In this document: piece by piece, positions 17,620-25,900 of the stretch
Layout: each line of letters begins with the position of its first letter
Position numbering within the stretch: the first letter of the stretch is position 1
Assembly (NCBI RefSeq): GCF_003290445.1
Contig: NZ_CP021781.1
Coordinates: 248,001-312,000, forward strand
Direction: 5' to 3'
DNA from: Francisella adeliensis
GTDB taxonomy: Bacteria; Pseudomonadota; Gammaproteobacteria; Francisellales; Francisellaceae
Length of the DNA stretch: 64,000 bases
Notes under the pieces: model-generated
Seen by the model: the letters and a program-made list of their open reading frames with translations, nothing else
Databases searched by the model: none
Told to the model about the DNA's origin: nothing
Translations under genes and position numbers: made by a program

Positions 17620-19050
17620 ATGACTACTTTAACGAAAAAAATATCTCTTAGAGATATTATCTTTGCATTTCTATGTATATCGCTGTTTATCGTTTTTTTA
17701 ATGCCTTTTGAACCATTTATTTCATTAAATTTAGTCGATATATCTTCTGGCAGTGGTAAAAAATTTTTAAATGATCTAACTAGTGCTAACATAGGATTGT
17801 TTATACATAGGTATTATATTTTTTACTATAGCCTTTGCATCAGTAGTTTAGCAATACTTCTTAATAAAAAAATATTATTTGATGTTATCGATTATTTTAA
17901 AGGGTTTAGTAGGGTAGTTAAATCAGGGATACTTTTATTTTTTACTTTTGGGGTAATTTCTTCTTGTTTTGCATTCTCACCATCTATAGCAATTAAGGGT
18001 GTTGGGTTGACATTCTTACAGTTTATAAATGTACTATTTGTGGCTCGCTATATTCAAGAAAAACAATATGGTGTAGAGATCTTTTATAAAATTGTAATGC
18101 TATCATTAATTTTCTTTGGTGGTACTTTAGCATTACGGTTATGGTTATCAAACTACTCAGTTTATGGATCTGTCGTAGCAGGAAATATACAGAAAGTACT
18201 TTTATATCTATACAACTGTTTGAATCCTAGATTTTTGGATAATTATTTTAGTTGGTTTCTGCCATTGCTTTTATTACCCTGGTTTGTCGACATGAGACCT
18301 ATCTATAAGATTGGTTCATTTATAGCAATTACAGTAGTTTGGTTTGTACTTATAAACCACGCTTTTAGAACTATATATGCTGAATATATGGTCATTTTAC
18401 CGTTACTATTTATCTATTCTAAGAAGTATTTTAAAGTAACTGTTACGGTATTCGTTCTAGCGTTTAGTTTAGCGTATTTAATTGATTATGCTTATACTAG
18501 TTATATTTTATCTTCAGGAACATCGCAAGTTTCAACCTTGATGAGATATGGTACAAGTGGTAGATTATCTTTGTGGCATGAAGCATTTCTAATAGGTCTA
18601 AATCACCCACTAACAGGTATAGGGCAGTGGAATTATTTGGTTTATACTAAATATTCTGCTGGGTATCCTCATAACTTACTTTTAGAGATATGGTCACAAT
18701 GGGGTATACCTGCATTTATAGGTGCTGCAGCCGTAATATTAGTTTCAATTAAAAATCTGTTCAAACAAAGAGTTGAGATTTGTGCTAATCCATTGCACTG
18801 TATATTTATCATGATGTTTACAGCTGGAATGATTGATGGAATGTTAAATGCGATGTTTAAAACTTCTTTAGGTCTTTTTGGCTCAGTATTTGTTTTTGGT
18901 TTTTGTTTATCAATGTTTAAGTCGAAGAGTTTAAGCTCAGTAAAAGATAATTCATCAACCTTAGATGTAATACTAACTACTGTTTTGGTATTGGGCAGTA
19001 TTTTTTGTATTACTATTTTACCTCTTATATTTAAGCCAATGTGGATTTAG
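17620..19050 (+). CDS. pglA: O-antigen ligase / PglL-type protein O-oligosaccharyltransferase
   Basis: The 476-residue protein has about 11 membrane segments and, near residues 310-375, the Wzy_C/WaaL signature region: SGRLSLWHEAFLIGLNHPLTGIG, then YPHNLLLEIWSQWGIPAFIG. Such enzymes transfer a lipid-linked glycan to lipid A core or to Ser/Thr of exported proteins. Its place next to lpnB matches the Francisella gene described as pglA, the oligosaccharyltransferase that glycosylates PilA and lipoproteins; that assignment rests on my recollection of gene order. The start at 17620 is taken over a TTG at 17581, which lies inside the inverted repeat. Confidence 0.78.
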   Translation: MTTLTKKISLRDIIFAFLCISLFIVFLMPFEPFISLNLVDISSGSGKKFLNDLTSANIGLFIHRYYIFYYSLCISSLAILLNKKILFDVIDYFKGFSRVVKSGILLFFTFGVISSCFAFSPSIAIKGVGLTFLQFINVLFVARYIQEKQYGVEIFYKIVMLSLIFFGGTLALRLWLSNYSVYGSVVAGNIQKVLLYLYNCLNPRFLDNYFSWFLPLLLLPWFVDMRPIYKIGSFIAITVVWFVLINHAFRTIYAEYMVILPLLFIYSKKYFKVTVTVFVLAFSLAYLIDYAYTSYILSSGTSQVSTLMRYGTSGRLSLWHEAFLIGLNHPLTGIGQWNYLVYTKYSAGYPHNLLLEIWSQWGIPAFIGAAAVILVSIKNLFKQRVEICANPLHCIFIMMFTAGMIDGMLNAMFKTSLGLFGSVFVFGFCLSMFKSKSLSSVKDNSSTLDVILTTVLVLGSIFCITILPLIFKPMWI

Positions 19051-19146
19051 CTGCAAAACTGCTATAAATCTTTTGTGATTATATTTTACATCATGATTTG
19101 TCTATTATAGAATTAGCTTCTAGAGTATTTTCTCAAGGAAGAAAAC

Positions 19147-19557
19147 ATGAAAAAACTAAGAATAATTATGGTTGGTGTTGCTGCTGCTTTAGCGTTAAAT
19201 GCATGCTCGCAAAACAGTAGTATGGCTGAAGACCTCAACTCTGCAAGTGATAGTGTTGTGAGATTCGTAAATGGTACATTTTCCGCACAGATAGATAATA
19301 GTGATGTTAAGAGTGTCTATGATGCAACTATTTTAGCTTTGGGTAATAACAGTGACTATAAAATTGTTAGTAAAGATGCTAAAGACAATATCGCTGAAAT
19401 ATCTGGCCAAGTTGAGTCTTCACAGCAACAGTTTAGTGTTAAAATAGTTAGAGATAATTATGATATTGTGAATATATATATCAAGATTGGAACTTTTGGA
19501 GATAAAGAGTCTTCAGTTATTTTACTTTCAGATATTAGAACCAACTTAGGACTATAA
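19147..19557 (+). CDS. DUF3568-family lipoprotein
   Basis: A 136-residue lipoprotein with signal MKKLRIIMVGVAAALALNAC and a compact mature domain (VKSVYDATILAL, NIAEISGQVESSQQQFSVKI, VNIYIKIGTFGDKESS) that fits DUF3568: an alpha-beta fold of one helix and a four-strand sheet. The closing GTFGDKExS motif is the recognisable part. Function unknown; it lies 9 bases ahead of pdxY. CAAGGAAG provides a strong ribosome site. Confidence 0.8.
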   Translation: MKKLRIIMVGVAAALALNACSQNSSMAEDLNSASDSVVRFVNGTFSAQIDNSDVKSVYDATILALGNNSDYKIVSKDAKDNIAEISGQVESSQQQFSVKIVRDNYDIVNIYIKIGTFGDKESSVILLSDIRTNLGL

Positions 19558-19565
19558 CTATTTTG

Positions 19566-20411
19566 ATGAAAACTCCTCGCGTATTATCAATACAATCTCA
19601 TGTTGCTTATGGCTATGCTGGAAATAAGGCTGCAGTATTTGCTATGCAAAGGTTAGGGGTTGAAGTGTCTCCAATATATACAGTACAGCTTTCAAACCAT
19701 ACACAGTATGATGTTTTTAAAGGAGCTTTCTTTAGTGCGAAAGATATTCAGTCGATTATAGATGGACTGAAAGAGAATAGCTTCTTAGGTAAGCATGATG
19801 CGTTATTGTCGGGGTACATTGGTAATATTGAAGTTGCTAAAGTTATTGCAAATACTGTTATAGATCTTAAAAAGCTAAATCCTAAAGCTATATATTGTTG
19901 TGATCCTGTTTTTGGAGATTTTTATGATCATAATGATGAAGGGCATATTTTTGCATCGAAAGATCATCCGCAAATGTTTTTAGAAAACTTATTACCAATA
20001 GCTGATATCGTTACCCCAAACTTATTTGAATTGTCTATACTAAGTGATACAGATATTAGCTCATATAATGATATTGTTATGGCCTGTGAAAATCTTATTA
20101 AAAAGACTAAAAATAAATCACAAACTATAATAGTTACAAGCACATCTTTTGATAAAAATAAGACTGGAATTGCTATTTACAAAGATGGTTTCTTTGAATA
20201 TTTAGAGTCTGCAAAATATATAGTACAGCCTAAAGTTAGTGGGTCTGGAGATATTACAGCTGCGATGTTTTTAAGCTATATATTAAAGGAAGAAAATTTT
20301 TCTAAAGCATTGCAAAATATTACTGTATGTTTAGATGGTATATTCAAAGTTACTCATAATATCAATAGTGATGAATTAGCATTAATTCAGGCACAAGATT
20401 ATATAAAGTGA
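19566..20411 (+). CDS. pdxY: PdxY, pyridoxal kinase
   Basis: A 281-residue ribokinase-like enzyme that phosphorylates pyridoxal in vitamin B6 salvage. It opens RVLSIQSHVAYGYAGNKAAV with the substrate-binding SHVxxGxxGN pattern; DPVFGD contains a metal-binding Asp, TPNLFEL follows, and GSGDITAAMFLSYIL holds the catalytic GxGD anion hole. I use ATG 19566 over the adjoining TTG at 19563. It follows the DUF3568 gene closely and lpxD lies 92 bases downstream. Confidence 0.92.
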   Translation: MKTPRVLSIQSHVAYGYAGNKAAVFAMQRLGVEVSPIYTVQLSNHTQYDVFKGAFFSAKDIQSIIDGLKENSFLGKHDALLSGYIGNIEVAKVIANTVIDLKKLNPKAIYCCDPVFGDFYDHNDEGHIFASKDHPQMFLENLLPIADIVTPNLFELSILSDTDISSYNDIVMACENLIKKTKNKSQTIIVTSTSFDKNKTGIAIYKDGFFEYLESAKYIVQPKVSGSGDITAAMFLSYILKEENFSKALQNITVCLDGIFKVTHNINSDELALIQAQDYIK

Positions 20412-20503
20412 TATAATCAATTCTATATACTGAAAAATATTTCATGTTTTTAAAGAATATTTTCAGACTCAAAATGATTAAAACTTAATTATAAGGAAGA
20501 GTA

Positions 20504-21541
20504 ATGCAACATACCATAAAAGAAATTGCAGAACATTTGGGTGCGGAGCTTATTAATCCTAGCGAAAAAGTTGTCACAGGACTAAACTATGCTGACAAAG
20601 CACAAGAGGGAGAGCTTACTCTTATTAATAAGCCGGAGCATGTAAAACTCTTAGCTAAGTCAAAAGCTAGTGCGGCGTTGATTACAAAAGAGCTTAAAGG
20701 TAGAGTTGTTGATATTAATGATAAGCCAATACTTATCGTTGAAAATGCAGATTTAGCAATGGCAAAAGTTTTAGAATATTTTGTAGATCCTGACCCTGAG
20801 CAAAATGGGATCCATCCAGCTGCTGTAGTTGACCCATCAGCTAATATTAGTGAAAATGTATCTATAGGTGCAGGTACATATATTGGTAGAAATGTTAGCA
20901 TTGGTGAAGGTACTATAATATATGCAAATGTTTCGATTTATGATAATGCTCAAGTAGGACCACAATGTATAATTTGGCCAAATGTAAGCATACGAGAAAG
21001 AACTGTTGTAGGAGCTTTTTGTAGACTTTATTCAGGTTGTAATGTTGGTAGTGATGGTTTTGGCTATCGTCCATCAGAGGATGGTCGTACTATAGTTCGA
21101 GTTCCGCATATTGGTAATGTTATTTTAGGTAATTATGTAGATGTTGGGTCTGGTAGCTGTATAGATAATGCTAAATTTGGCTCGACAATAGTTGGCGATT
21201 TTACAAAGATAGATAATCTTGTGCAGATAGGACATAATGTAACTATTGGTAAGGGCTGTATGATCTGTGGACAAGCAGGAATTAGTGGCTCAGTAAATAT
21301 TGGTGATGGTGTGATTATCGCTGGTAATGCAGGTATAAAGGATCATGTAAATATTGGTGATGGTGCAAGAGTTGGTGGTAAGGCTGGCGTTATGAAAGAT
21401 ATCCCTGCTGGAGAAAGTCATATGGGCTACCCAGCTTATGAGGGCCGTGAATTAATGAAGCAATGGGCTGCTATTCGTCATTTACCAGAAACTATGAAAA
21501 AGCTAAAAGCATTAGCTAAGACTTTGAATATTGATTTATAA
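20504..21541 (+). CDS. lpxD: LpxD, UDP-3-O-acylglucosamine N-acyltransferase
   Basis: The 345-residue enzyme adds the N-linked hydroxyacyl chain in lipid A synthesis. Residues 1-100 are the uridine-binding domain; from 105 the hexapeptide left-handed beta-helix is evident in repeated (I/V)GxGxxIGxxVSIGEG turns, with the likely catalytic His in [13 protein letters not shown], and a C-terminal helical arm. It is not in a bamA-fabZ-lpxA cluster. Francisella is known to carry two LpxD enzymes with different acyl-chain and temperature preference; this is presumably one of them, but I cannot tell which. AAGGAAG is the ribosome site. Confidence 0.92.
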   Translation: MQHTIKEIAEHLGAELINPSEKVVTGLNYADKAQEGELTLINKPEHVKLLAKSKASAALITKELKGRVVDINDKPILIVENADLAMAKVLEYFVDPDPEQNGIHPAAVVDPSANISENVSIGAGTYIGRNVSIGEGTIIYANVSIYDNAQVGPQCIIWPNVSIRERTVVGAFCRLYSGCNVGSDGFGYRPSEDGRTIVRVPHIGNVILGNYVDVGSGSCIDNAKFGSTIVGDFTKIDNLVQIGHNVTIGKGCMICGQAGISGSVNIGDGVIIAGNAGIKDHVNIGDGARVGGKAGVMKDIPAGESHMGYPAYEGRELMKQWAAIRHLPETMKKLKALAKTLNIDL

Positions 21542-21556
21542 TAGCTCTCTAGCTTC

Positions 21557-21874
21557 CTATACTGTTGAGTTTCTACTGAATCTTTTATTTGTTATTGACT
21601 TTCTTTGATCCTGACGGATTTTTTGTTTATCATCAGGTGATAAATCGTGGCCAGCTATAGCTTTTTTTCTGTATGTGTCAGTAGTTACGTGTTCTTCAGT
21701 AACTACTTGAGGTGCTTGTGTTGTACTTTCTTGGTTTGGTGTGGTTGTAGTAACAGTTTCAGTTGTTTGATGAGTTGCTTCTTCGACTACTTTACCATCT
21801 TGATTTGCTGCAAAACTGGTGGAACTAAAAAGTACAAATATTATAGTTGATAAAAGTAAGTTTGATCTTTTCAT
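21557..21874 (-). CDS. Small exported Thr/Gln-rich protein, unknown
   Basis: The 105-residue product has a Sec signal (MKRSNLLLSTIIFVLFSSTSFA) followed by a low-complexity Thr/Glu/Gln region (TETVTTTTPNQESTTQAPQ) and a short basic tail, DDKQKIRQDQRKSITNKRFS. It is convergent with lpxD, 15 bases apart. I do not recognise it. The disordered mature part suggests a periplasmic or surface linker, or a target of O-glycosylation given its Ser/Thr content and a nearby PglA-like enzyme; this is inference only. Confidence 0.65.
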   Translation of the reverse strand: MKRSNLLLSTIIFVLFSSTSFAANQDGKVVEEATHQTTETVTTTTPNQESTTQAPQVVTEEHVTTDTYRKKAIAGHDLSPDDKQKIRQDQRKSITNKRFSRNSTV

Positions 21875-22096
21875 ATTTCACTATTTAAAATAAGGCTGTA
21901 ATAAAATTATGCTAATAAAAAGTTAATATGTCAATAATTCTTGAGAAGAGTCTGAAAGCAGTAACAAATAGTTTTTTATAAGCGCATATTGGTGTAAAGC
22001 GTTTGACAAAAAGTTTGGGTATTGGTTTGTGAGAATATATACCTGATTTCTGATAAAATGTTTACATAAACAAAATATCTCAAAGCAGCAACAATC

Positions 22097-22969
22097 ATGA
22101 AAAAAATAAACTTCAATTCTCACGGCTCAAATATAGCAGCCCTACTATATACACCTGAAAATTTTGATGCAAATAATAAATATCATACAATAGTACTTTG
22201 TCATGGTTTTGCAGGTTTTAAAGAAGTTCTTCTTCCTGCGTATGCTGAAGCTTTTGCAAAAGCTGGCTATATAGTTCTTAACTTTGACTATAGAGGTTTT
22301 GGGGAGAGTGAAGGCGAGAGAGGTCGACTAGTACCGAAGTTACAAATCGAAGATATTCATTCTGCGATTGATTATATAGCGAGTTTAGATTTTGTTGATT
22401 CTAGTAAGATTGGGCTTTGGGGTACTTCGTATGGTGGCGCTAATGCCATCACAGCTGCTGCACAAAATGATCTTGTAAAATGCCTATCAGTACAACTAAC
22501 TTTTGGTAACGGTGAGAGAGTAATCACTGGCGATATGTCTACTGAAGAGAAAGAAAAATTTGTAGGTATGATTGATAAAATGCTAGCTAAAAAAGAAAAG
22601 ACTGGTAAAGAAATGATGGTTCCTTTACATAAAGTACTTACAGATGAGCAATCAAAAGGCTTCTATGAAAGATATAGCAAAGAATATGATGCTTTTGATA
22701 TCAAGACCCCATTCCTAACAGTTAATGAAACTATGTCACATAAACCAGAGAACTATATCAGTGATTTAAAAATCCCTGTACTAATAGTTGCCTCTGATAC
22801 TGACTCTGTAAATCCTGTTGAAGAGTCACATATACTATATGAAAAAGCTAATCAGCCAAAAGAACTAATGCTTTTAGAAGGAATTAGTCATTATGAGTGC
22901 TACGAAGGCGAGCCTCTACAAAAAATACTAGCTAAGCAGATCGCTTGGTTTGATGAGTTTATAAAGTAA
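22097..22969 (+). CDS. Alpha/beta hydrolase (dienelactone-hydrolase/BAAT-like)
   Basis: The 290-residue cytoplasmic hydrolase has the strand-turn LCHGFAGFKEVLLPAYAEAFA, the YRGFGESEGERGRL region typical of S9/S15-like hydrolases, the nucleophile elbow GTSYGG near residue 116, Asp in IVASDTDSVNP and catalytic His in EGISHYECYEG. Fold and triad are sure, substrate is not. It stands alone and is followed by a strong hairpin (22995-23023). Confidence 0.85.
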   Translation: MKKINFNSHGSNIAALLYTPENFDANNKYHTIVLCHGFAGFKEVLLPAYAEAFAKAGYIVLNFDYRGFGESEGERGRLVPKLQIEDIHSAIDYIASLDFVDSSKIGLWGTSYGGANAITAAAQNDLVKCLSVQLTFGNGERVITGDMSTEEKEKFVGMIDKMLAKKEKTGKEMMVPLHKVLTDEQSKGFYERYSKEYDAFDIKTPFLTVNETMSHKPENYISDLKIPVLIVASDTDSVNPVEESHILYEKANQPKELMLLEGISHYECYEGEPLQKILAKQIAWFDEFIK

Positions 22970-22983
22970 AATACTACCCCGTC

Positions 22984-23023
22984 TTGCTTTGCAAGCCACC
23001 CCTTCAATATTTGAAGGGGTGGC
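22984..23023. terminator. Paired hairpins, probable bidirectional terminator or REP-like repeat
   Basis: GCCACCCCTTCAA (22995-23007) pairs perfectly with TTGAAGGGGTGGC (23011-23023) across a 3-base loop. Immediately before it a second small hairpin, CTTGC-TTT-GCAAG (22984-22996), shares two bases with the first. It lies 15 bases after the hydrolase stop and between convergent genes. There is no T-run, and it is unusually GC-rich for this DNA, so it may be an interspersed repeat serving as a terminator. Confidence 0.65.
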
Positions 23024-23072
23024 TGCACATTAGCGGTTAGTAGTTCCAAAAACAAATGATTAGAAAATAAAA

Positions 23073-24014
23073 CTAACTCACATCTTGATATGCTTTTAAT
23101 ATTTGGTTATATTTTTTTTCACCAACTTTACTTTCTAACTCTTTTTTATTCTCTTTAATTCTAGTAACTACTCCTTTTATTAAAGCATCATTGTAACTAA
23201 TATGAAGGACTCCATATTTTTCAACATTACTACTATTTTGAATATTCTTATTTAATGGTACCAGGTATGTATATGCTTTTTCAGGATCAGATACATAATT
23301 ATATTTGTTATCTGAAAATACCGTTGCTATATTACCATTTAACATCATTTGATATATTTTATTAGATTCTCTGCTTAATAAATAAGATTTAATTAGAATG
23401 ATTGAAAATAAGAAAATAATTGTTACTACACCCAAATAATATATTTTTGGAAATATTCTTAAACCACTTTTTCTTTCTAAAATCAAAATTCTGACAAATA
23501 TCTCTAATGAGATGAAAATCAAGAAATATAAAAACAGAACAAATGAATACATATGATCACTATAAATATTTACCTGAAAAAAAGCTTCCAGTCCAAATTT
23601 ATATATATCAAAAAGATTCAAACTAATAAAGTCAGATACATTATATAAGCTCTGGTAAAGGAAACCATATATGAATCCAACATATAAAATAAGGATATTT
23701 ATACCAGCAAAAACTTTTATTTCTAAATTATCAAACTTAGAGACGAGCTCTTTAAAAAGAGAAAGAAAATCTAAAAATAAATTCCACACAAGTGAAGGAT
23801 TTAGCATAATAAAAAAGACTTTTTTACGTAGCTTTTTTATATAAATTTTACTTATATTTTTATTTTCATTGCTTTTTAACCTTTCTCTACAATTCTTTAT
23901 AAAGATCACCCTTATAAAACGTTTTATAGTTGATATGTAATATAAGAAAAATGCTAACAATAATGATAATGCTATTAATAGTATTAAAAAAATAATTACT
24001 GTAAACAGTAGCAT
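23073..24014 (-). CDS. Multi-pass membrane protein, unknown
   Basis: The 313-residue protein has five or six hydrophobic segments within residues 1-210 and a soluble C-terminal 100 residues containing NGNIATVFSDNKYNYVSDPE, YGVLHISYNDALIKGVVT and a Lys/Glu-rich end. It belongs to the same accessory stretch as the GtrII-like gene, on the same strand and beyond the pyrC fragment. Very high AT content and Phe/Leu/Ile-rich composition match recently acquired DNA. I do not recognise a family, and the start (ATG 24014) has no good ribosome site. Confidence 0.6.
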   Translation of the reverse strand: MLLFTVIIFLILLIALSLLLAFFLYYISTIKRFIRVIFIKNCRERLKSNENKNISKIYIKKLRKKVFFIMLNPSLVWNLFLDFLSLFKELVSKFDNLEIKVFAGINILILYVGFIYGFLYQSLYNVSDFISLNLFDIYKFGLEAFFQVNIYSDHMYSFVLFLYFLIFISLEIFVRILILERKSGLRIFPKIYYLGVVTIIFLFSIILIKSYLLSRESNKIYQMMLNGNIATVFSDNKYNYVSDPEKAYTYLVPLNKNIQNSSNVEKYGVLHISYNDALIKGVVTRIKENKKELESKVGEKKYNQILKAYQDVS

Positions 24015-24052
24015 ATACTAAAACCTTTTATTTACTAGATATTTTATTAAAA

Positions 24053-24258
24053 TCAAAACTCATGATTAAATTCTAAGCATTGACCTCTTTGGTCGCTGAC
24101 TACCTTACCTTTGTGATATTTCACAACACCGCTGATGATAGTGGTTTGAACTTTTGATTTAAATGTGCGACCTGCAAATGGTGTCCAACCACACTTATAG
24201 TGACTGGTTTCATCACTACGCGTATGAGGTTCTTTTAAGTTTACAAGCACTAAATCAG
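24053..24258 (-). pseudogene. Duplicate 3' fragment of pyrC
   Basis: Bases 24056-24258 repeat the last 203 bases of pyrC (25904-26106), differing at about 23 positions by hand count. The encoded tail (DLVLVNLKEPHTRSDE to GQCLEFNHEF) keeps the pyrC frame to a stop at 24053, and most differences are synonymous. There is no dihydroorotase active site in it. The frame is open upstream to 24316 by chance, overlapping the end of the GtrII-like gene, but no sensible start exists. I read it as the remnant of a second pyrC allele. Confidence 0.88.
24056..24258. repeat. Direct repeat, copy A of the pyrC 3' end (203 bp)
   Basis: Copy A of a 203-base direct repeat whose copy B is 25904-26106 inside pyrC. 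Both start AAAACTCATGATTAAATTCT and end AAGCACTAAATCAG. Identity is about 89 percent by eye, with no gaps. The repeats bracket the GtrII-like gene. Confidence 0.9.
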
Positions 24259-24279
24259 TTGTAATACTGAAGACCATCA

Positions 24280-25776
24280 TTAATTCAGTAACCATACAGT
24301 TTTCCAAACAATCCATCCGTTATGGTTAGTATTATTTATATAAATAAAATAGTAGGGTCTATTTTTAACCGTGGTTAAATGATTTTTTTCTTTGTCAAAT
24401 CTACTATGTAGTTCAGCAGAGTCATCATAAAACTGAGAATAAACATCTTTATTGCCATACTCGAGTAACCTATATCTTGTATCCCCCTCATATCTTGACA
24501 TAAACCCATAAAATGGTGTCTGGCTTAATGAATTCGAAATAAATGCGGAATATGGAACCTGTCCAATAGTATTAAATTCATTAATGCCATATTTGTTTTT
24601 GACATCATAAATATCAACTGTCAACCCATAAAAGATGGGTTTTTCAAACTCTTCTTGCAATTGTTGGATATTCCCAACTCTAGCACTAAAAATAAAGCAT
24701 GCGAAAAGTATTGGTAATATAACAATTTTAGCAGCATTTTTAAAACTATGATCACAAATAATATAAATAAACATTATAACCACAGGGAAGTACATATAAA
24801 CCCTTACTTGGAAGAAATCCATTTGATAAGCTAACAATACCATAAAACCCAGAGAAGATAATATAACCAGCAACAGACTAATAGAGCACCCAAAAATGAA
24901 AGAGATATTTTTATGGGTAAATATATGATTTAGAAGAGCAAGACCCATTAAAAGAATTGCCGGAATAATGAATATAAAATTAATTTTCCAGAAAGACATA
25001 AAAGGTGTAAATGCATGGTAGTAGTTTTTAAATATATCTAATGGTAGAGCAGATGATATTGATAAAAGAGAAGATCTACCTTGTGTAACATGTAAGAAAA
25101 GTTGTTTTTCAATAAAGTAACAAACTGTTACTAGGAAGAAGATTAGAAAACCTTTAATTAAGTACTTTCTAATATCTCCTTTTGTTTGAGGGTTACTAAA
25201 CATAATCAATAAATCAATTGCCATTAAACCAAGAAATAAATTATATGCGGTCTGATAAAAATTCATACTTATGAATAAAAGAAGAATCTTGAGGAAAAAA
25301 CACTCTTGTCTTATACAAAAGCCTAGAACACAAAAAAAAACAGCTAGAGCCATACTAATACTATCAAAACGGTATAGCATATTTTGAATAAAAAAAGGAT
25401 TAGCTATAAAAATTGATGCTAACATGAATGCTGTTTGTTTATAGGTGTTAGCAAAATGCAGGTACACAAGTTTTGCTGCAACACCAATGAGTGCAATTGA
25501 TATAATCCAATTATATGGTGTTGGGTCGATTACAGGTCCTCGAGTAAGAGAGTACATTTTGCCTATCAAGTATGTTAATGGCCGTCCATCATTTAACCAC
25601 CAAAATGCACCTGTCTCTAGTCGATGTAAATCATCTGTATAAATTCCATGCCCATAAAGTATAGGGTAAAAAAATAGCAATGAAATAAGCATCAAAAGTA
25701 ATGCTTTTTTACCGTCAAATGATGACCAATCTAAGACACTATTACTATAATTTTTTAGATTTTTAATTACTGACAT
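24280..25776 (-). CDS. GtrII-type membrane glucosyltransferase
   Basis: A 498-residue protein with about ten membrane segments. Near the N-terminus it has IYTDDLHRLETGAFWWLNDG followed by RPL, the acidic DD loop and WxxDGRPL motif typical of the GtrII (Glucos_trans_II) family, which uses polyprenyl-phosphate-glucose to decorate O-antigen or other surface glycans. The C-terminal part is a periplasmic domain. No GtrA flippase or GtrB glycosyltransferase lies nearby, so the donor lipid must come from elsewhere. It sits between intact pyrC and the pyrC fragment, as accessory cargo. Confidence 0.8.
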   Translation of the reverse strand: MSVIKNLKNYSNSVLDWSSFDGKKALLLMLISLLFFYPILYGHGIYTDDLHRLETGAFWWLNDGRPLTYLIGKMYSLTRGPVIDPTPYNWIISIALIGVAAKLVYLHFANTYKQTAFMLASIFIANPFFIQNMLYRFDSISMALAVFFCVLGFCIRQECFFLKILLLFISMNFYQTAYNLFLGLMAIDLLIMFSNPQTKGDIRKYLIKGFLIFFLVTVCYFIEKQLFLHVTQGRSSLLSISSALPLDIFKNYYHAFTPFMSFWKINFIFIIPAILLMGLALLNHIFTHKNISFIFGCSISLLLVILSSLGFMVLLAYQMDFFQVRVYMYFPVVIMFIYIICDHSFKNAAKIVILPILFACFIFSARVGNIQQLQEEFEKPIFYGLTVDIYDVKNKYGINEFNTIGQVPYSAFISNSLSQTPFYGFMSRYEGDTRYRLLEYGNKDVYSQFYDDSAELHSRFDKEKNHLTTVKNRPYYFIYINNTNHNGWIVWKTVWLLN

Positions 25777-25900
25777 GATTTAATATAGTTAGAAGTCTAC
25801 TTATTAGGAATAATATCAAAAAACATTATTATTTAGTATATGTTTAAGTGTGGTTTTGAATTTTTTTAAACCTTTTAAAGAAGTTGATGAAAATTATAAT

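Noticed and set aside
24053-24316. An 87-residue gene at the pyrC fragment
   Set aside because: It is a duplicated pyrC tail read into by chance from within the GtrII gene end; no catalytic part, no ribosome site.
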